Below, piece by piece: positions 48,397 through 57,032 of a DNA stretch of 64,000 bases. A program made the translations under genes and the position numbers. Numbering within the stretch: the first letter of the stretch is position 1; each line of letters starts with the position of its first letter. Under the pieces are notes generated by a model that saw nothing but the letters and a program-made list of their open reading frames with translations, did no database searches and was not told where the DNA came from. Source of the stretch: CAJCIY01 sp964245825 (GTDB lineage: Bacteria > Actinomycetota > Actinomycetes > Mycobacteriales > CAJCIY01); NCBI GenBank assembly GCA_964245825.1, contig CAXTNT010000009.1, positions 92,889-156,888 of the forward strand. The letters run 5' to 3'.

Positions 48397-49632
48397 GTGA
48401 GCTCCGACGCCGACCATGTCGCCGTCGTCGGAGGTGGTCTGGCGGGGCTCGCCGCCGCGCTGCACCTGACCCACGCGGGCGTACCCGTGCAGCTGTTCGA
48501 GGCCGCCGACCGGGTCGGTGGGCAGGTGGTGACCGACGAGGTCGACGGCTATCTGCTCGATCGGGGCTTCCAGGTGCACAACACGGCGTACCCGGAACCC
48601 GCCCGGCTGCTGGACGAGCCCGCCCTGGAGCTCGGTACGTTCCTGCGCGGCGCGCTGCTGTGCGAGCCGGGTCGACGCCACCTGCTCGCCGACCCGCGGC
48701 AGGCACCGCGCGCCGCGACCGCGTTCCTGACGGCGCCGCTTGGTTCGCCGGCCGACCGGCTGGCGCTGGTCCGGCTCGCGGCCGAGGCCCTCGCCGAGCC
48801 GATCGGACGCCTGACCCGCCGACCGGAGCTGACCACCCAGGCGTACCTGCGCACACACGGCCTGTCGGAGCGGGCGATCGACGGCTTCCTGCGGCCGTTC
48901 CTGAGCGGCGTCTTCCTGGAGTCCGCGCTCGGCACCTCCTCGCGCTTCTTCCTGCTGGCCCTGCGCTGTTTCGTGCGGGGGCGGGCGGTGCTGCCCGCCC
49001 GCGGCATCGGCGCGATCCCGGCGCAGCTGGCCGGCCGGCTGCCGGCCGGGACGCTCCGGCTGGCCGAGCCAGTGGAGCGCCTGCCGACCGACGCGGCGGC
49101 GGTCATCGTCGCCACGGACACCGCGACCGCGTACCGGCTGCTGCCGGCCCTGGGTGAGCCGCCCGCGGTGACCAGCGTGACCACGCTCTACCACGCCGCG
49201 GACGCACCCCCCGCGGGCGAGCGGGCCATCCTGCTCGATGCGACCGGGACGCCCACCGTCGCCAACACCGTCGTGCTGACCAACGTGGTGCCTTCGTACG
49301 CACCTGCCGGCAAGCACCTCGTCTCGACCTCCGTCCTGGCGCCCACGGCGTCGGAAACCGCTGTGCGCCAGGCACTCCGACTGTTCTACGGTGACGCCGT
49401 GGCCGACTTCGAGCACCTCGCGACCGTCTCGGTGCCGGCCGCCACGCCGGTGCAGCCGCCGCCGCTGGGGGACCTGCGCCGGCCGGTCCGGGTCCGCGAC
49501 GGGGTGTACGTCGCGGGCGCCCACCGCGACACGGCGTCCACCCAGGGCGCCTTGGTGTCCGGCCGCCGCGCCGCCGCGGCCGTCCTGGCCGACCTGCACC
49601 TGCCCGCGCACCGGGCCGAGGAGTCCGCATGA
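48397..49632 (+). CDS. FAD-dependent oxidoreductase (amine oxidase/phytoene desaturase-like)
   Basis: A 411-aa flavoprotein. FAD-binding VAVVGGGLAGLAAALHLTHA is at the N-terminus, followed by EAADRVGGQVVTDEVDGYLL. A C-terminal VYVAGAHRDTASTQGALVSG closes the fold, as in NAD(P)/FAD-dependent amine oxidoreductases. GTG at 48397. Its stop overlaps the peptidase ATG (ATGA). The substrate is not indicated. Confidence 0.83.
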   Translation: MSSDADHVAVVGGGLAGLAAALHLTHAGVPVQLFEAADRVGGQVVTDEVDGYLLDRGFQVHNTAYPEPARLLDEPALELGTFLRGALLCEPGRRHLLADPRQAPRAATAFLTAPLGSPADRLALVRLAAEALAEPIGRLTRRPELTTQAYLRTHGLSERAIDGFLRPFLSGVFLESALGTSSRFFLLALRCFVRGRAVLPARGIGAIPAQLAGRLPAGTLRLAEPVERLPTDAAAVIVATDTATAYRLLPALGEPPAVTSVTTLYHAADAPPAGERAILLDATGTPTVANTVVLTNVVPSYAPAGKHLVSTSVLAPTASETAVRQALRLFYGDAVADFEHLATVSVPAATPVQPPPLGDLRRPVRVRDGVYVAGAHRDTASTQGALVSGRRAAAAVLADLHLPAHRAEESA

Positions 49633-50372
49633 CCGCCGACGTGCCGACGATCCTGGCGACCTCCGGCGGGTACGTCGGCGGCCTGCGCCAGTCCCCCGTC
49701 GTCGGCCCGATCCTGCGGTACGCCCTGGAGCTGTCGGGCGCCTCGCGGCCGCGGGTCTGCGCGGTGAACACGGCCGGCGGGGACAGCGAACGCTGGCTCG
49801 GCTGGTCGTACGCCGCCCTGGCCCAGGCGGGGGCCGAGCCCACGCACCTGCAGGTGTTCCCGATGCCGAACGTCCCGGACGTGACCGAGCACCTGCTGTC
49901 CTGCGACGTGGTCTGGGTCGGCGGAGGCTCGGTCGCCAACCTGCTGGCGCTGTGGCGGCTGCACGGCTACGACGAGGCCATGCGGACGGCGTGGCAGGCC
50001 GGCGTGGTCCTCGGCGGGGTCAGCGCGGGCAGCCTCTGCTGGCACGTCGGCGGGACCACCGACTCGTTCACCTACGAGCTGTCGCCGATCACCAACGGCC
50101 TCGGCTTCCTGCCGTACAGCAACTGCCCGCACTACGACAGCGAGCCGCGCCGCCGACCGCTCTACCAGCGGCTCGTCGCCGACGGCACCCTGCCCCCCGG
50201 CTACGCGACCGACGACGGCGCCGGGTTGCTCTTCCGAGGTACGGAGCTGGCCGAGGTCGTCGCCGACCGCGACGGTGCCTACGGCTGGCGGGTGGAGCGC
50301 GACGCCGATGGCGCCGTGGTCGAGACCCGGCTCGAGACGCGCCGGCTGCCCGCGGTCGACCTGCCCCGGTGA
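49629..50372 (+). CDS. pepE: Peptidase E (S51, alpha-aspartyl dipeptidase)
   Basis: A 247-aa cytoplasmic peptidase that cleaves dipeptides with N-terminal Asp. The nucleophile elbow is GGVSAGSLCWH (S132), with WVGGGSVANLL earlier and a His in NCPHYDSE. It overlaps the upstream oxidoreductase gene by 4 nt. Family assignment is good; cyanophycinase is another S51 member but the sequence fits PepE better. Confidence 0.85.
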   Translation: MTADVPTILATSGGYVGGLRQSPVVGPILRYALELSGASRPRVCAVNTAGGDSERWLGWSYAALAQAGAEPTHLQVFPMPNVPDVTEHLLSCDVVWVGGGSVANLLALWRLHGYDEAMRTAWQAGVVLGGVSAGSLCWHVGGTTDSFTYELSPITNGLGFLPYSNCPHYDSEPRRRPLYQRLVADGTLPPGYATDDGAGLLFRGTELAEVVADRDGAYGWRVERDADGAVVETRLETRRLPAVDLPR

Positions 50373-50418
50373 CAGAACGTGCTCGCCGCCGGGCAGACGC
50401 GGGGGCATGCTCGGCGGC

Positions 50419-51009
50419 ATGACGAAGCACATCGGGATCCTGCTGTTCGACGGCGTGGAAGAGCTGGACGCCGTCGGACCGTGGGAGGTCCTTGCCTGGT
50501 GGACGCGGAACCACCCCGAGGACGGCTGGTCGGTGACGACCTTCAGCCGGGACGGCGAGCCCGTGACAGCGGCCAAAGGCCTTGTGCTGCAGGCACACCA
50601 GAGCTACCGGACGGTGCCGGCGCTGGACGTGCTGGTCTACCCCGGGGGGCAGGGCACCAGGCCGCACCTGGTGGACGCCGAGCAGCTCGCCTGGCTGCGC
50701 GAGCAGCGCGCCGCGGTTCCCCTGCTGACGAGCGTCTGTACGGGTTCGCTGGTGTACGCGGCGGCGGGCCTGCTGAGCGGTCGCCCCGCCACCTCGCACT
50801 GGGGGGCGCTGGATGAGCTGCGGGAGCTCGACCCGAGCATCGACGTACGCCCGGACGACCGGTACGTCGACGACGGGGACGTGATCACCAGCGCCGGCGT
50901 CTCCGCCGGCATCGACATGGCGCTGCACCTCGTCGTCAGGCTCGTCGGCGCCGACCGCGCCCGGGAGGTTCGGCGCGGCATCCAGTACGACCCGCAGCCG
51001 CCGGTCTGA
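50419..51009 (+). CDS. DJ-1/PfpI family protein (isonitrile hydratase-like)
   Basis: A 196-aa class I glutamine amidotransferase-like domain. Start IGILLFDGVEELDAVGPWE, the nucleophile Cys in TSVCTGSLVYAAAGLLSG, and ATSHWG, the pattern of isonitrile hydratase or AraC-linked DJ-1 domains. No C-terminal DNA-binding domain is present. ATG 50419 is chosen; ATG 50407 adds MLGG. Its stop overlaps the following ATG by one base. Confidence 0.83.
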   Translation: MTKHIGILLFDGVEELDAVGPWEVLAWWTRNHPEDGWSVTTFSRDGEPVTAAKGLVLQAHQSYRTVPALDVLVYPGGQGTRPHLVDAEQLAWLREQRAAVPLLTSVCTGSLVYAAAGLLSGRPATSHWGALDELRELDPSIDVRPDDRYVDDGDVITSAGVSAGIDMALHLVVRLVGADRAREVRRGIQYDPQPPV

Positions 51010-51968
51010 TGACCGATCTCGGGGGGAGCACCCGCTCGCAGGTACGCCGGATCACCCTGCCCGGGGGCGCGACCGCGGTGCACAAGGCCTACCGGAGCCC
51101 GGGGGAAGGCTGGGTCCGGGAGGCGGCCGCGCTGTCTGTCGTCGGCACCCCGGCGCTGCTCGACGAGACTGCGGACCCGGCCAGCGTGACGATGGCCGAC
51201 GTCGGCAGCGGTCCGGACCTCGCATCGGTACTGCTCGGCCACGATCCCTCGGCCGCGACGGCGGCGGTGGTCGGTTGGGCCGAGGCGATGGCGGACCTCG
51301 CGGCGGCGACAGCGGGCCGCCGGGCGGAGTTCGTCGCCCAGCTCGCAGCGCGGTCCGGCGACCTGCCCATCGCTGCCGAGACGGTCACGACGTCGATGGC
51401 CGACGCGGGGGTGGTGCTGTCCCGGTATGCAGCCGAATGGGGCCTGGGGGCAGCTCCCACGATCGCCGGCCCGGAAGCAGGCCCGGCGGCTCTCACCCCC
51501 GGCGACTGCTGTCCGGACAATGCCCTGCTTGCGGCGGGCGGCGTGGTGCTGATCGACTACGAGGCCGCGCAGTGGCGGCCCGTCGCCTGGGACGTCGCCT
51601 ACCTGACGGTTCCGTGGCCGACCTGCTGGTGCTCGTGGTTGCTGCCCCCCAACGTCACGGCGGGTGCGGTCGAGGCCTACCGCACGCGGCTCGCCCCCGT
51701 TCTGCCCGAGGTCGGCGCCGACGCGTTCGACGGAGCGCTGCTGGCGGCTCGTGACGCCTGGGCGCTGTGGTCGGCGGCCCACTTCCTGCCCGCCGCGTTG
51801 GACGGGGACCCGACCGAGGGCCCGCGCCCGACCCCCACCCGGCGCGCCGGCATCCTGCACCGGCTGGCGGACGCGGCTGAGCGCTCGCCATTCGCCGCCG
51901 CCCTCCACGAGGAGCTGTGTCGTCGGTGGGGCGAGCACCCGTTGGCGCTCGCCCCCGCGTACCGCTGA
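51009..51968 (+). CDS. Aminoglycoside-phosphotransferase-fold protein
   Basis: A 319-aa protein of the APH/choline-kinase fold. The catalytic loop reads LTPGDCCPDNALL, with the Asp conserved where the usual HGD has PGD, and the metal-binding end is VVLIDYEAAQWRPVAWD. The N-lobe is short (HKAYRSPGEGWVREAAAL). Its loop cysteines are unusual. Substrate unknown; aminoglycoside resistance is not implied. It is tightly linked to the DJ-1 gene. Confidence 0.78.
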   Translation: MTDLGGSTRSQVRRITLPGGATAVHKAYRSPGEGWVREAAALSVVGTPALLDETADPASVTMADVGSGPDLASVLLGHDPSAATAAVVGWAEAMADLAAATAGRRAEFVAQLAARSGDLPIAAETVTTSMADAGVVLSRYAAEWGLGAAPTIAGPEAGPAALTPGDCCPDNALLAAGGVVLIDYEAAQWRPVAWDVAYLTVPWPTCWCSWLLPPNVTAGAVEAYRTRLAPVLPEVGADAFDGALLAARDAWALWSAAHFLPAALDGDPTEGPRPTPTRRAGILHRLADAAERSPFAAALHEELCRRWGEHPLALAPAYR

Positions 51969-52038
51969 CCGGCGGGTGCGATCGGCGTCGCCGCCTCGCA
52001 GACCCGCGCCGGGGGGGTGCTCGGCGTAACCTGACCGT

Positions 52039-52650
52039 GTGCGCGTGGAGTGGCTCGGGCGGGTCGCCTACGCTGACGCGCTCACCCGGCAGCGCGCCCT
52101 GCATGCCGCCGTCGTGGCCGGGGACGAGCCGGACACGGTGCTGCTGCTGGAGCACGAGAGCGTCTACACCGCCGGCCGGCGGACCGCGGACGACGAGCGA
52201 CCCACCGACCCGGCCGTCACCGTCGTCGACGTCGACCGCGGCGGCAAGATCACCTGGCATGGACCCGGGCAGCTGGTGGGTTACCCCGTGGTGCGCCTGG
52301 CCGATCCCGTCGACGTCGTGGCGTACGTGCGCCGGCTCGAGGGCCTGCTGCGGGAGGCCTGCGCCGACCTCGGGCTCGCCACCACCCGGGTCGAGGGCCG
52401 CTCCGGCGTCTGGACCACCGACGGCGCCCGCAAGCTCGCCGCGATCGGCGTCCGCGTCTCGCGGGGCGCGACCATGCACGGCTTCGCGTTGAACGCCGAC
52501 CCCGACCTGGCCGCGTACGACCGCATCGTCGCCTGCGGGATCCGCGACGCCGGGGTCACCAGCCTGACGGTCGAGCTCGGCCGGACCGTCACCCTCGACG
52601 AGGCCCGGGTCGCCGTCGAGAAGCACCTCGACCTGCTGGCGACGGCATGA
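52039..52650 (+). CDS. lipB: Octanoyltransferase
   Basis: Transfers octanoyl from acyl carrier protein to lipoyl domains, first step of lipoate synthesis. The 203-aa protein has GGKITWHGPGQLVGYP, GRSGVWTTDGARKLAAIGV (catalytic Lys) and VACGIRDAGVTSL with the nucleophilic Cys. GTG 52039. Its stop overlaps the lipA ATG (ATGA). Clients in this window are SucB and, indirectly, GcvT's partner H protein. Confidence 0.94.
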   Translation: MRVEWLGRVAYADALTRQRALHAAVVAGDEPDTVLLLEHESVYTAGRRTADDERPTDPAVTVVDVDRGGKITWHGPGQLVGYPVVRLADPVDVVAYVRRLEGLLREACADLGLATTRVEGRSGVWTTDGARKLAAIGVRVSRGATMHGFALNADPDLAAYDRIVACGIRDAGVTSLTVELGRTVTLDEARVAVEKHLDLLATA

Positions 52651-53645
52651 CCGCCGTGGTCCCGGCGGGGCGCAAGCTCCTGCGCCTGGAGGTCCGCAAC
52701 GCGGAGACCCCGATCGAACGGAAGCCGGCGTGGATCAAGACCAGGCTGCGGACCGGACCGGAGTTCACCCAGCTCCAGTCGCTGGTACGCCGGGAGGGCC
52801 TGCACACGGTCTGCGAGGAGGCCGGCTGCCCGAACATCTACGAGTGCTGGGAGGACCGCGAGGCGACCTTCCTCATCGGCGGTGACGCCTGCACCCGCCG
52901 CTGCGACTTCTGTCAGATCGACACCGGCCGCCCCGAGCCGCTCGACCGGGACGAACCACGTCGGGTCGCCGAGTCGGTGGCGACCATGGGCCTGCGGTAC
53001 GCCACGGTGACGGGCGTGGCCCGTGACGACCTGCCCGACGAGGGCGCCTGGCTGTACGCCGAGACGGTGCGCCAGATCCACGCCGCGCTGCCGGGGTGCG
53101 GCGTGGAGCTGCTCATCCCCGACTTCCACGCCGAACCGGCGCTGCTGGCGCAGGTCTTCGCGGCCGTACCCGAGGTGCTGGCGCACAACCTGGAGACGGT
53201 GCCGCGCGTCTTCAAGCGCATCCGGCCGGCCTTCCGCTACGACCGGTCCCTGGCGGTGATCACCCACGCGCGCGCCGCCGGTCTGGTCACCAAGTCCAAC
53301 CTCATCCTGGGCCTCGGCGAGACGACCGACGAGGTACGGGCGGCCATGCGGGACCTCCGCGAGGCGGGCTGCGAACTGCTGACGATCACGCAGTACCTGC
53401 GGCCCTCGCCGCGGCACCACCCGGTGGAGCGGTGGGCGCACCCGGATGAGTTCGCGCAGCTGTCGGCGGATGCGACCGCGATGGGCTTCGCCGGGGTCCT
53501 GTCGGGTCCGCTGGTCCGCTCGTCCTACCGGGCCGGCCGGCTGTACAGCCAGGCGAAGGACAACCGTCACGATCACGTTGCACATCGTTCACAGGCCAGC
53601 AACGGGTTGGTCACGGTCGGTGTTCAGGCTGGACAGGCACCGTGA
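52647..53645 (+). CDS. lipA: Lipoyl synthase (radical SAM)
   Basis: Inserts two sulfurs into the octanoyl chain. The 332-aa protein has both cluster motifs: the auxiliary CEEAGCPNIYEC and the radical-SAM CTRRCDFC, then the LipA blocks HNLETVPRVFKRIRPAFRYD and GLGETTDEVRAAM. A C-terminal RSSYRAG carries the conserved Ser ligand to the auxiliary cluster. It overlaps lipB by 4 nt, and its stop overlaps the next small gene (GTGA). Confidence 0.95.
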   Translation: MTAVVPAGRKLLRLEVRNAETPIERKPAWIKTRLRTGPEFTQLQSLVRREGLHTVCEEAGCPNIYECWEDREATFLIGGDACTRRCDFCQIDTGRPEPLDRDEPRRVAESVATMGLRYATVTGVARDDLPDEGAWLYAETVRQIHAALPGCGVELLIPDFHAEPALLAQVFAAVPEVLAHNLETVPRVFKRIRPAFRYDRSLAVITHARAAGLVTKSNLILGLGETTDEVRAAMRDLREAGCELLTITQYLRPSPRHHPVERWAHPDEFAQLSADATAMGFAGVLSGPLVRSSYRAGRLYSQAKDNRHDHVAHRSQASNGLVTVGVQAGQAP

Positions 53646-53872
53646 GTCCGGCCACACCTAGCTCTGCCACCGGAGCCGTCATGACCATGCCGATGTCCGC
53701 TCTGCTCCAGCAAGCGCTGCTCGCCGTTCTTCCGCACGGCCTGCAGCACCGCGCCCGCCGCAACGCCTACCAGGCCACGGGCGTCGCGGCGATCGGCCGC
53801 CGCGAGCGCGAGGCAGCCGAGGCCGCCGTCGCCGCGGTACGCAGACCGGTCGGGGCCGTCACCGCCCGCTGA
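53642..53872 (+). CDS. Small protein translationally coupled to lipA
   Basis: A 76-aa protein of unknown function. It has a hydrophobic-helical centre (MPMSALLQQALLAVLPHGLQ) followed by a basic, helical RRNAYQATGVAAIGRREREA and an Ala/Val end. The GTG start overlaps the lipA stop. No motif is recognised. The coupling suggests it is really made with LipA. Confidence 0.6.
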   Translation: MSPATPSSATGAVMTMPMSALLQQALLAVLPHGLQHRARRNAYQATGVAAIGRREREAAEAAVAAVRRPVGAVTAR

Positions 53873-53903
53873 CCGCGGCGGCCGCCGACTAGGCTCGACG
53901 GCC

Positions 53904-54638
53904 GTGGCCCGTACCCCTCCCCCAGAGCCGCCGCGTCGGCGCCGGTTCGGCCGGCGCCGCAAGGCGACCGCGGAGGGTGCCCCGGCGGCGCCCGGGGCGC
54001 TCGCCCAGTTCCGGCAGTCGTTCTCGATCACCCGCAAGCACGACCCGCGGGCGGTGTGGTTCTCGCTGCTGATCATGGTCGTGGTGGTCGGCGCGTTCGT
54101 CGGGCTCGGCTTCGCCCTGAACCATCACCTGCTCCTGCCGATACTGGGCGTGTTCATCGGCATCCTCGCCGGATTCAACTTCTTCGGCTGGCGGGCGCAG
54201 CGCGCGGTGTACGCCGAGGTGGGCGACCGTCGCGGCGTCGCCCTGGAGGTCATCCGCCGGATGCGGGGGGACTGGAAGATCACCGAGGCCGTCCAGTTCA
54301 CCCGCAACCAGGACTTCGTGCACCGCGTCGTGGGCCGGCCCGGCATCCTGCTGATCGCCGAGGGTCGGCCGCAGGCCGCCCGCGAGCTGCTGCGCACCGA
54401 GGCCCGCCGGATCCGCCGGGTCGCGCCGGACGTGCCCGTCCACGAGATCGTCATCGGCGCTGGCACCCAGGACGTCCCGGTGGCCAAGCTGCGCCAGCAT
54501 CTGACCAAGATGAAGCGGGCGCTCAAGCCGGCCGACGTGCGCAGCCTGGACGTGAAGCTCAAGGCGGTGGCGGGGACGTCCCTGCCGCTCCCCAAGGGCC
54601 CGATGCCGACCCGGATGCCGCGCGGAAAGATCCGTTAG
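53904..54638 (+). CDS. DUF4191 membrane protein
   Basis: A 244-aa actinobacterial integral membrane protein of unknown role, in the place of Rv2219. A basic N-terminus (RRRRFGRRRKAT) precedes two membrane helices (WFSLLIMVVVVGAFVGLGFAL and LLLPILGVFIGILAGFNFFG). The long cytoplasmic part has VALEVIRRMRGDWKITEAVQ, VHRVVGRPGILLIAEG and a basic helix LRQHLTKMKRALKP. GTG start. Confidence 0.85.
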   Translation: MARTPPPEPPRRRRFGRRRKATAEGAPAAPGALAQFRQSFSITRKHDPRAVWFSLLIMVVVVGAFVGLGFALNHHLLLPILGVFIGILAGFNFFGWRAQRAVYAEVGDRRGVALEVIRRMRGDWKITEAVQFTRNQDFVHRVVGRPGILLIAEGRPQAARELLRTEARRIRRVAPDVPVHEIVIGAGTQDVPVAKLRQHLTKMKRALKPADVRSLDVKLKAVAGTSLPLPKGPMPTRMPRGKIR

Positions 54639-54647
54639 CCCACCCGT

Positions 54648-55187
54648 TCACCGGACGTGGACGACCACCGTGCCGAGCAGCTGGTCGTGCAGGCCACGCC
54701 GGTCGCGGTTCACGAGCAGGGCCGGCACCAGCAGCCCGCAGAGGACCTGCCGGGGCAGCGACCGCCACCCCATCCGCCGGCCGTCGAGGCGTACCACCTG
54801 CAGCCTCAGCGCCCACATCCCGAGCGTCCGTCCGGACAGCGCCAACCCACCGGCGGTCAGGAGGACGAAGACGCCGTCCGAGATCAGGTTGCTCACGTAG
54901 TGCTGGTCCGCGGTGTGCGGCCGGATGACCGCCAGCGTGATCAGGCCGGCCACCAGCAGGTCGAGCAGCAGCGCGCCGAGCTTCGCGCCCTGCCCCGCCA
55001 CCGAGCCGCGCCCCTGCGCCGGCAGTCCGAGCCGATCCCCGGCGTGCCCGTCGGTACGCGGGGGCGGACCGTCCAGCCACGTCCGGCGCGGCGCCTGCTC
55101 GGCCCGGGGTTGCGCGGGCGGTGGTGCGGTACGGGCCGCCTTGGGCGGACGGGCCCGGCCGGTCGCCCGCGTGCCGCTGCGCGCCAT
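54648..55187 (-). CDS. RDD-family membrane protein
   Basis: A 179-aa protein with a Pro/Arg-rich N-terminal tail of about 65 residues and a C-terminal RDD domain. Hydrophobic segments include LLLDLLVAGLITLAVI and the family signature GRTLGMWALRLQVVRLDG, then LCGLLVPALLVNRDRRGLHD. The position next to DUF4191 and near glnA matches Rv2219A in M. tuberculosis (from memory). Function unknown. Confidence 0.82.
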   Translation of the reverse strand: MARSGTRATGRARPPKAARTAPPPAQPRAEQAPRRTWLDGPPPRTDGHAGDRLGLPAQGRGSVAGQGAKLGALLLDLLVAGLITLAVIRPHTADQHYVSNLISDGVFVLLTAGGLALSGRTLGMWALRLQVVRLDGRRMGWRSLPRQVLCGLLVPALLVNRDRRGLHDQLLGTVVVHVR

Positions 55188-55212
55188 GTGCCCGAGCGTA
55201 CGGGTGCTGGGC

Positions 55213-56889
55213 TCACGCCGCCCGCTCCGGCACCGGTCCGCCGGCCTCGATCCAGGACTCGACGGCCGCCCGCAGTGCGGGCAGCGGGATCTGGCCGTTG
55301 TCCAGGACCGCCGCGTGAAAGCCGCGGAGGTCGAAGGCGTCGCCCAGCCGCTCCACCGCCTCTCCGCGCAGCCGCAGCAGCTCGCGCTGGCCCGTCATGT
55401 ACGCCAGCGCCTGGCCCGGCATCGCCAGGTAGCGGTTCACCTCGCTGACCAGGAACGCCTCCGGGAGCGGGACGTGGGCGCGCAGGTACGCAATCGCCTC
55501 CGGGCGGGTCCAGCCCAGCGCGTGCAGGCCCGTGTCCACCACGAGCCGCGCCGCGCGGAAGGCCTGCACGCCGAGGGCGCCGAGGCGCATCCGGTCGTCG
55601 GAGTACAGGCCCATCTCGCCGGCGAGGACCTCGGCATAGAGGCCCCAGCCTTCGGCGAAGACCGTCACCACGGTCTGGCGCTGGATCGCGGGCAGGTCGG
55701 TACGCAGCAGGTCCCGGGCCAGCTGCAGGTGGTGCCCCGGGACTGCCTCGTGGTACGCGGTGGCCTCCAGGTCCCAGCCGCTGCCCGCCCCGGGCACCTC
55801 GGCGTTGTACCAGTACGTCCCGGGCCGCGCGCCGTCCGGAGTGGGGGGCGCGTAGTGCGGCGGGATGCCGGCGCGGGCCAGGCCGGCGTCCATCGGCTCC
55901 ACCGCGCACGGGGCGGGCAACGGCGCCGGGAAGTACTGCGGCACCAGGCTCTCTGCGCGCGCGACCGCCGCCCGGGCCGCCGCCATCGCCGCGGCCGGCG
56001 CGGCCTCACCCGCCTCGGCCCGCAGCCGGGCCAGCACTGCCGGCAGGCCGTCGATGCCAAGGCCGGCGCCGAGCGCGATCATCCCCTCGACGAGGTCCGC
56101 GACCGCGGCCAGGCCCACCTCGTGAACCTCCCGTGCGGTCAGCGGCAAGGTCGTGTGCAGGGCCACGAGCCGGTCGTACTGGGCCGCTCCGCCGGGCAGG
56201 TGCAGCAGCCCGCAGCGGTCGTCGGACCGGGCCAGCGGCTGGAGCTCGCCGAGCACCGCGTGGTAGCGCGCGATCGCCGGCCTCGTGCTGGTCTCGACGA
56301 TCTGGGCGAGCTCGGCGGCGAACCCGTCGGCGCCCGCCGGGGCCGCCACCTCGCTGAGGGGATCGCCCCCGTCCCGCGCCAGCCAGGCGGTGAGCTGGGC
56401 GTCGACGACGTCGACCAGCGCGGCGACCGGCGTGCGCCCTTCGGCCGCGCCAGCGCGCAGGCGGCCGGCGCAGGCTTCGAGGTACCCCGCGTACCCCCGG
56501 GCCCGCTCAAGATGGGCCGAAGCCGCCGCCGCCGTCGCGAGCCGGGTCTGGCTGGCGGCCATGAAAAGCCGGCCCGGACCGTCGTCGAAGGGGAAGACGA
56601 CGTGCTCGACCATCGCCAGCTCGACCCAGGCGATGCCGGCCTCGGCGCCGTTCACCAGAGCGGCGAGCGTGATCCGTTCCTGGGCGTCCACCGCATCCAC
56701 CTCCGCCGCGCGCGCCAGGATCGCGCGCAGCTGGTCGGCATGGCGCGCGCCGGCGGCCGCGGACACGTCGGGCAGCGCGGCGTCGTACGCGCTCAACCCG
56801 AAGAAGCTGGCCGAGAGCGGGTCGAAGGCCATGGTCGCTGCGTGCAGCTCGTCGGCCAGGGCGCGGACGGCGTCGGGAGGGGTGGACAT
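55213..56889 (-). CDS. DUF885 metallopeptidase-like protein
   Basis: A 558-aa largely helical protein of the DUF885 family. The zinc-binding motif HEAVPGHHLQ (about residues 384-393) has the HExxxGHH pattern; the preceding TYWYNAEVPGAGSGWDLEAT and FAEGWGLYAEVLAGEMG complete the active site. Other members act as dipeptide or tripeptide hydrolases. No signal peptide is visible. Divergent from glnA by 143 nt. Substrate not known. Confidence 0.87.
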   Translation of the reverse strand: MSTPPDAVRALADELHAATMAFDPLSASFFGLSAYDAALPDVSAAAGARHADQLRAILARAAEVDAVDAQERITLAALVNGAEAGIAWVELAMVEHVVFPFDDGPGRLFMAASQTRLATAAAASAHLERARGYAGYLEACAGRLRAGAAEGRTPVAALVDVVDAQLTAWLARDGGDPLSEVAAPAGADGFAAELAQIVETSTRPAIARYHAVLGELQPLARSDDRCGLLHLPGGAAQYDRLVALHTTLPLTAREVHEVGLAAVADLVEGMIALGAGLGIDGLPAVLARLRAEAGEAAPAAAMAAARAAVARAESLVPQYFPAPLPAPCAVEPMDAGLARAGIPPHYAPPTPDGARPGTYWYNAEVPGAGSGWDLEATAYHEAVPGHHLQLARDLLRTDLPAIQRQTVVTVFAEGWGLYAEVLAGEMGLYSDDRMRLGALGVQAFRAARLVVDTGLHALGWTRPEAIAYLRAHVPLPEAFLVSEVNRYLAMPGQALAYMTGQRELLRLRGEAVERLGDAFDLRGFHAAVLDNGQIPLPALRAAVESWIEAGGPVPERAA

Positions 56890-57032
56890 CGGCCGACTCT
56901 AGGTCGGTCGCGGTGTGCAGGCGTCGGGTGGGGCGCGCCTGACGGACGCGCACCGCGACCGCGGGCCGACTCCGGTCTAGCCTGGCAGCGCACGCCGCGG
57001 GTGGGCCGCGGCGGTCGACAGGAGGTCCTGCC

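Noticed and set aside
51009..51968. Aminoglycoside resistance gene
   Set aside because: Only the general fold is shared; the catalytic loop is PGDCCPDN and the context is metabolic.
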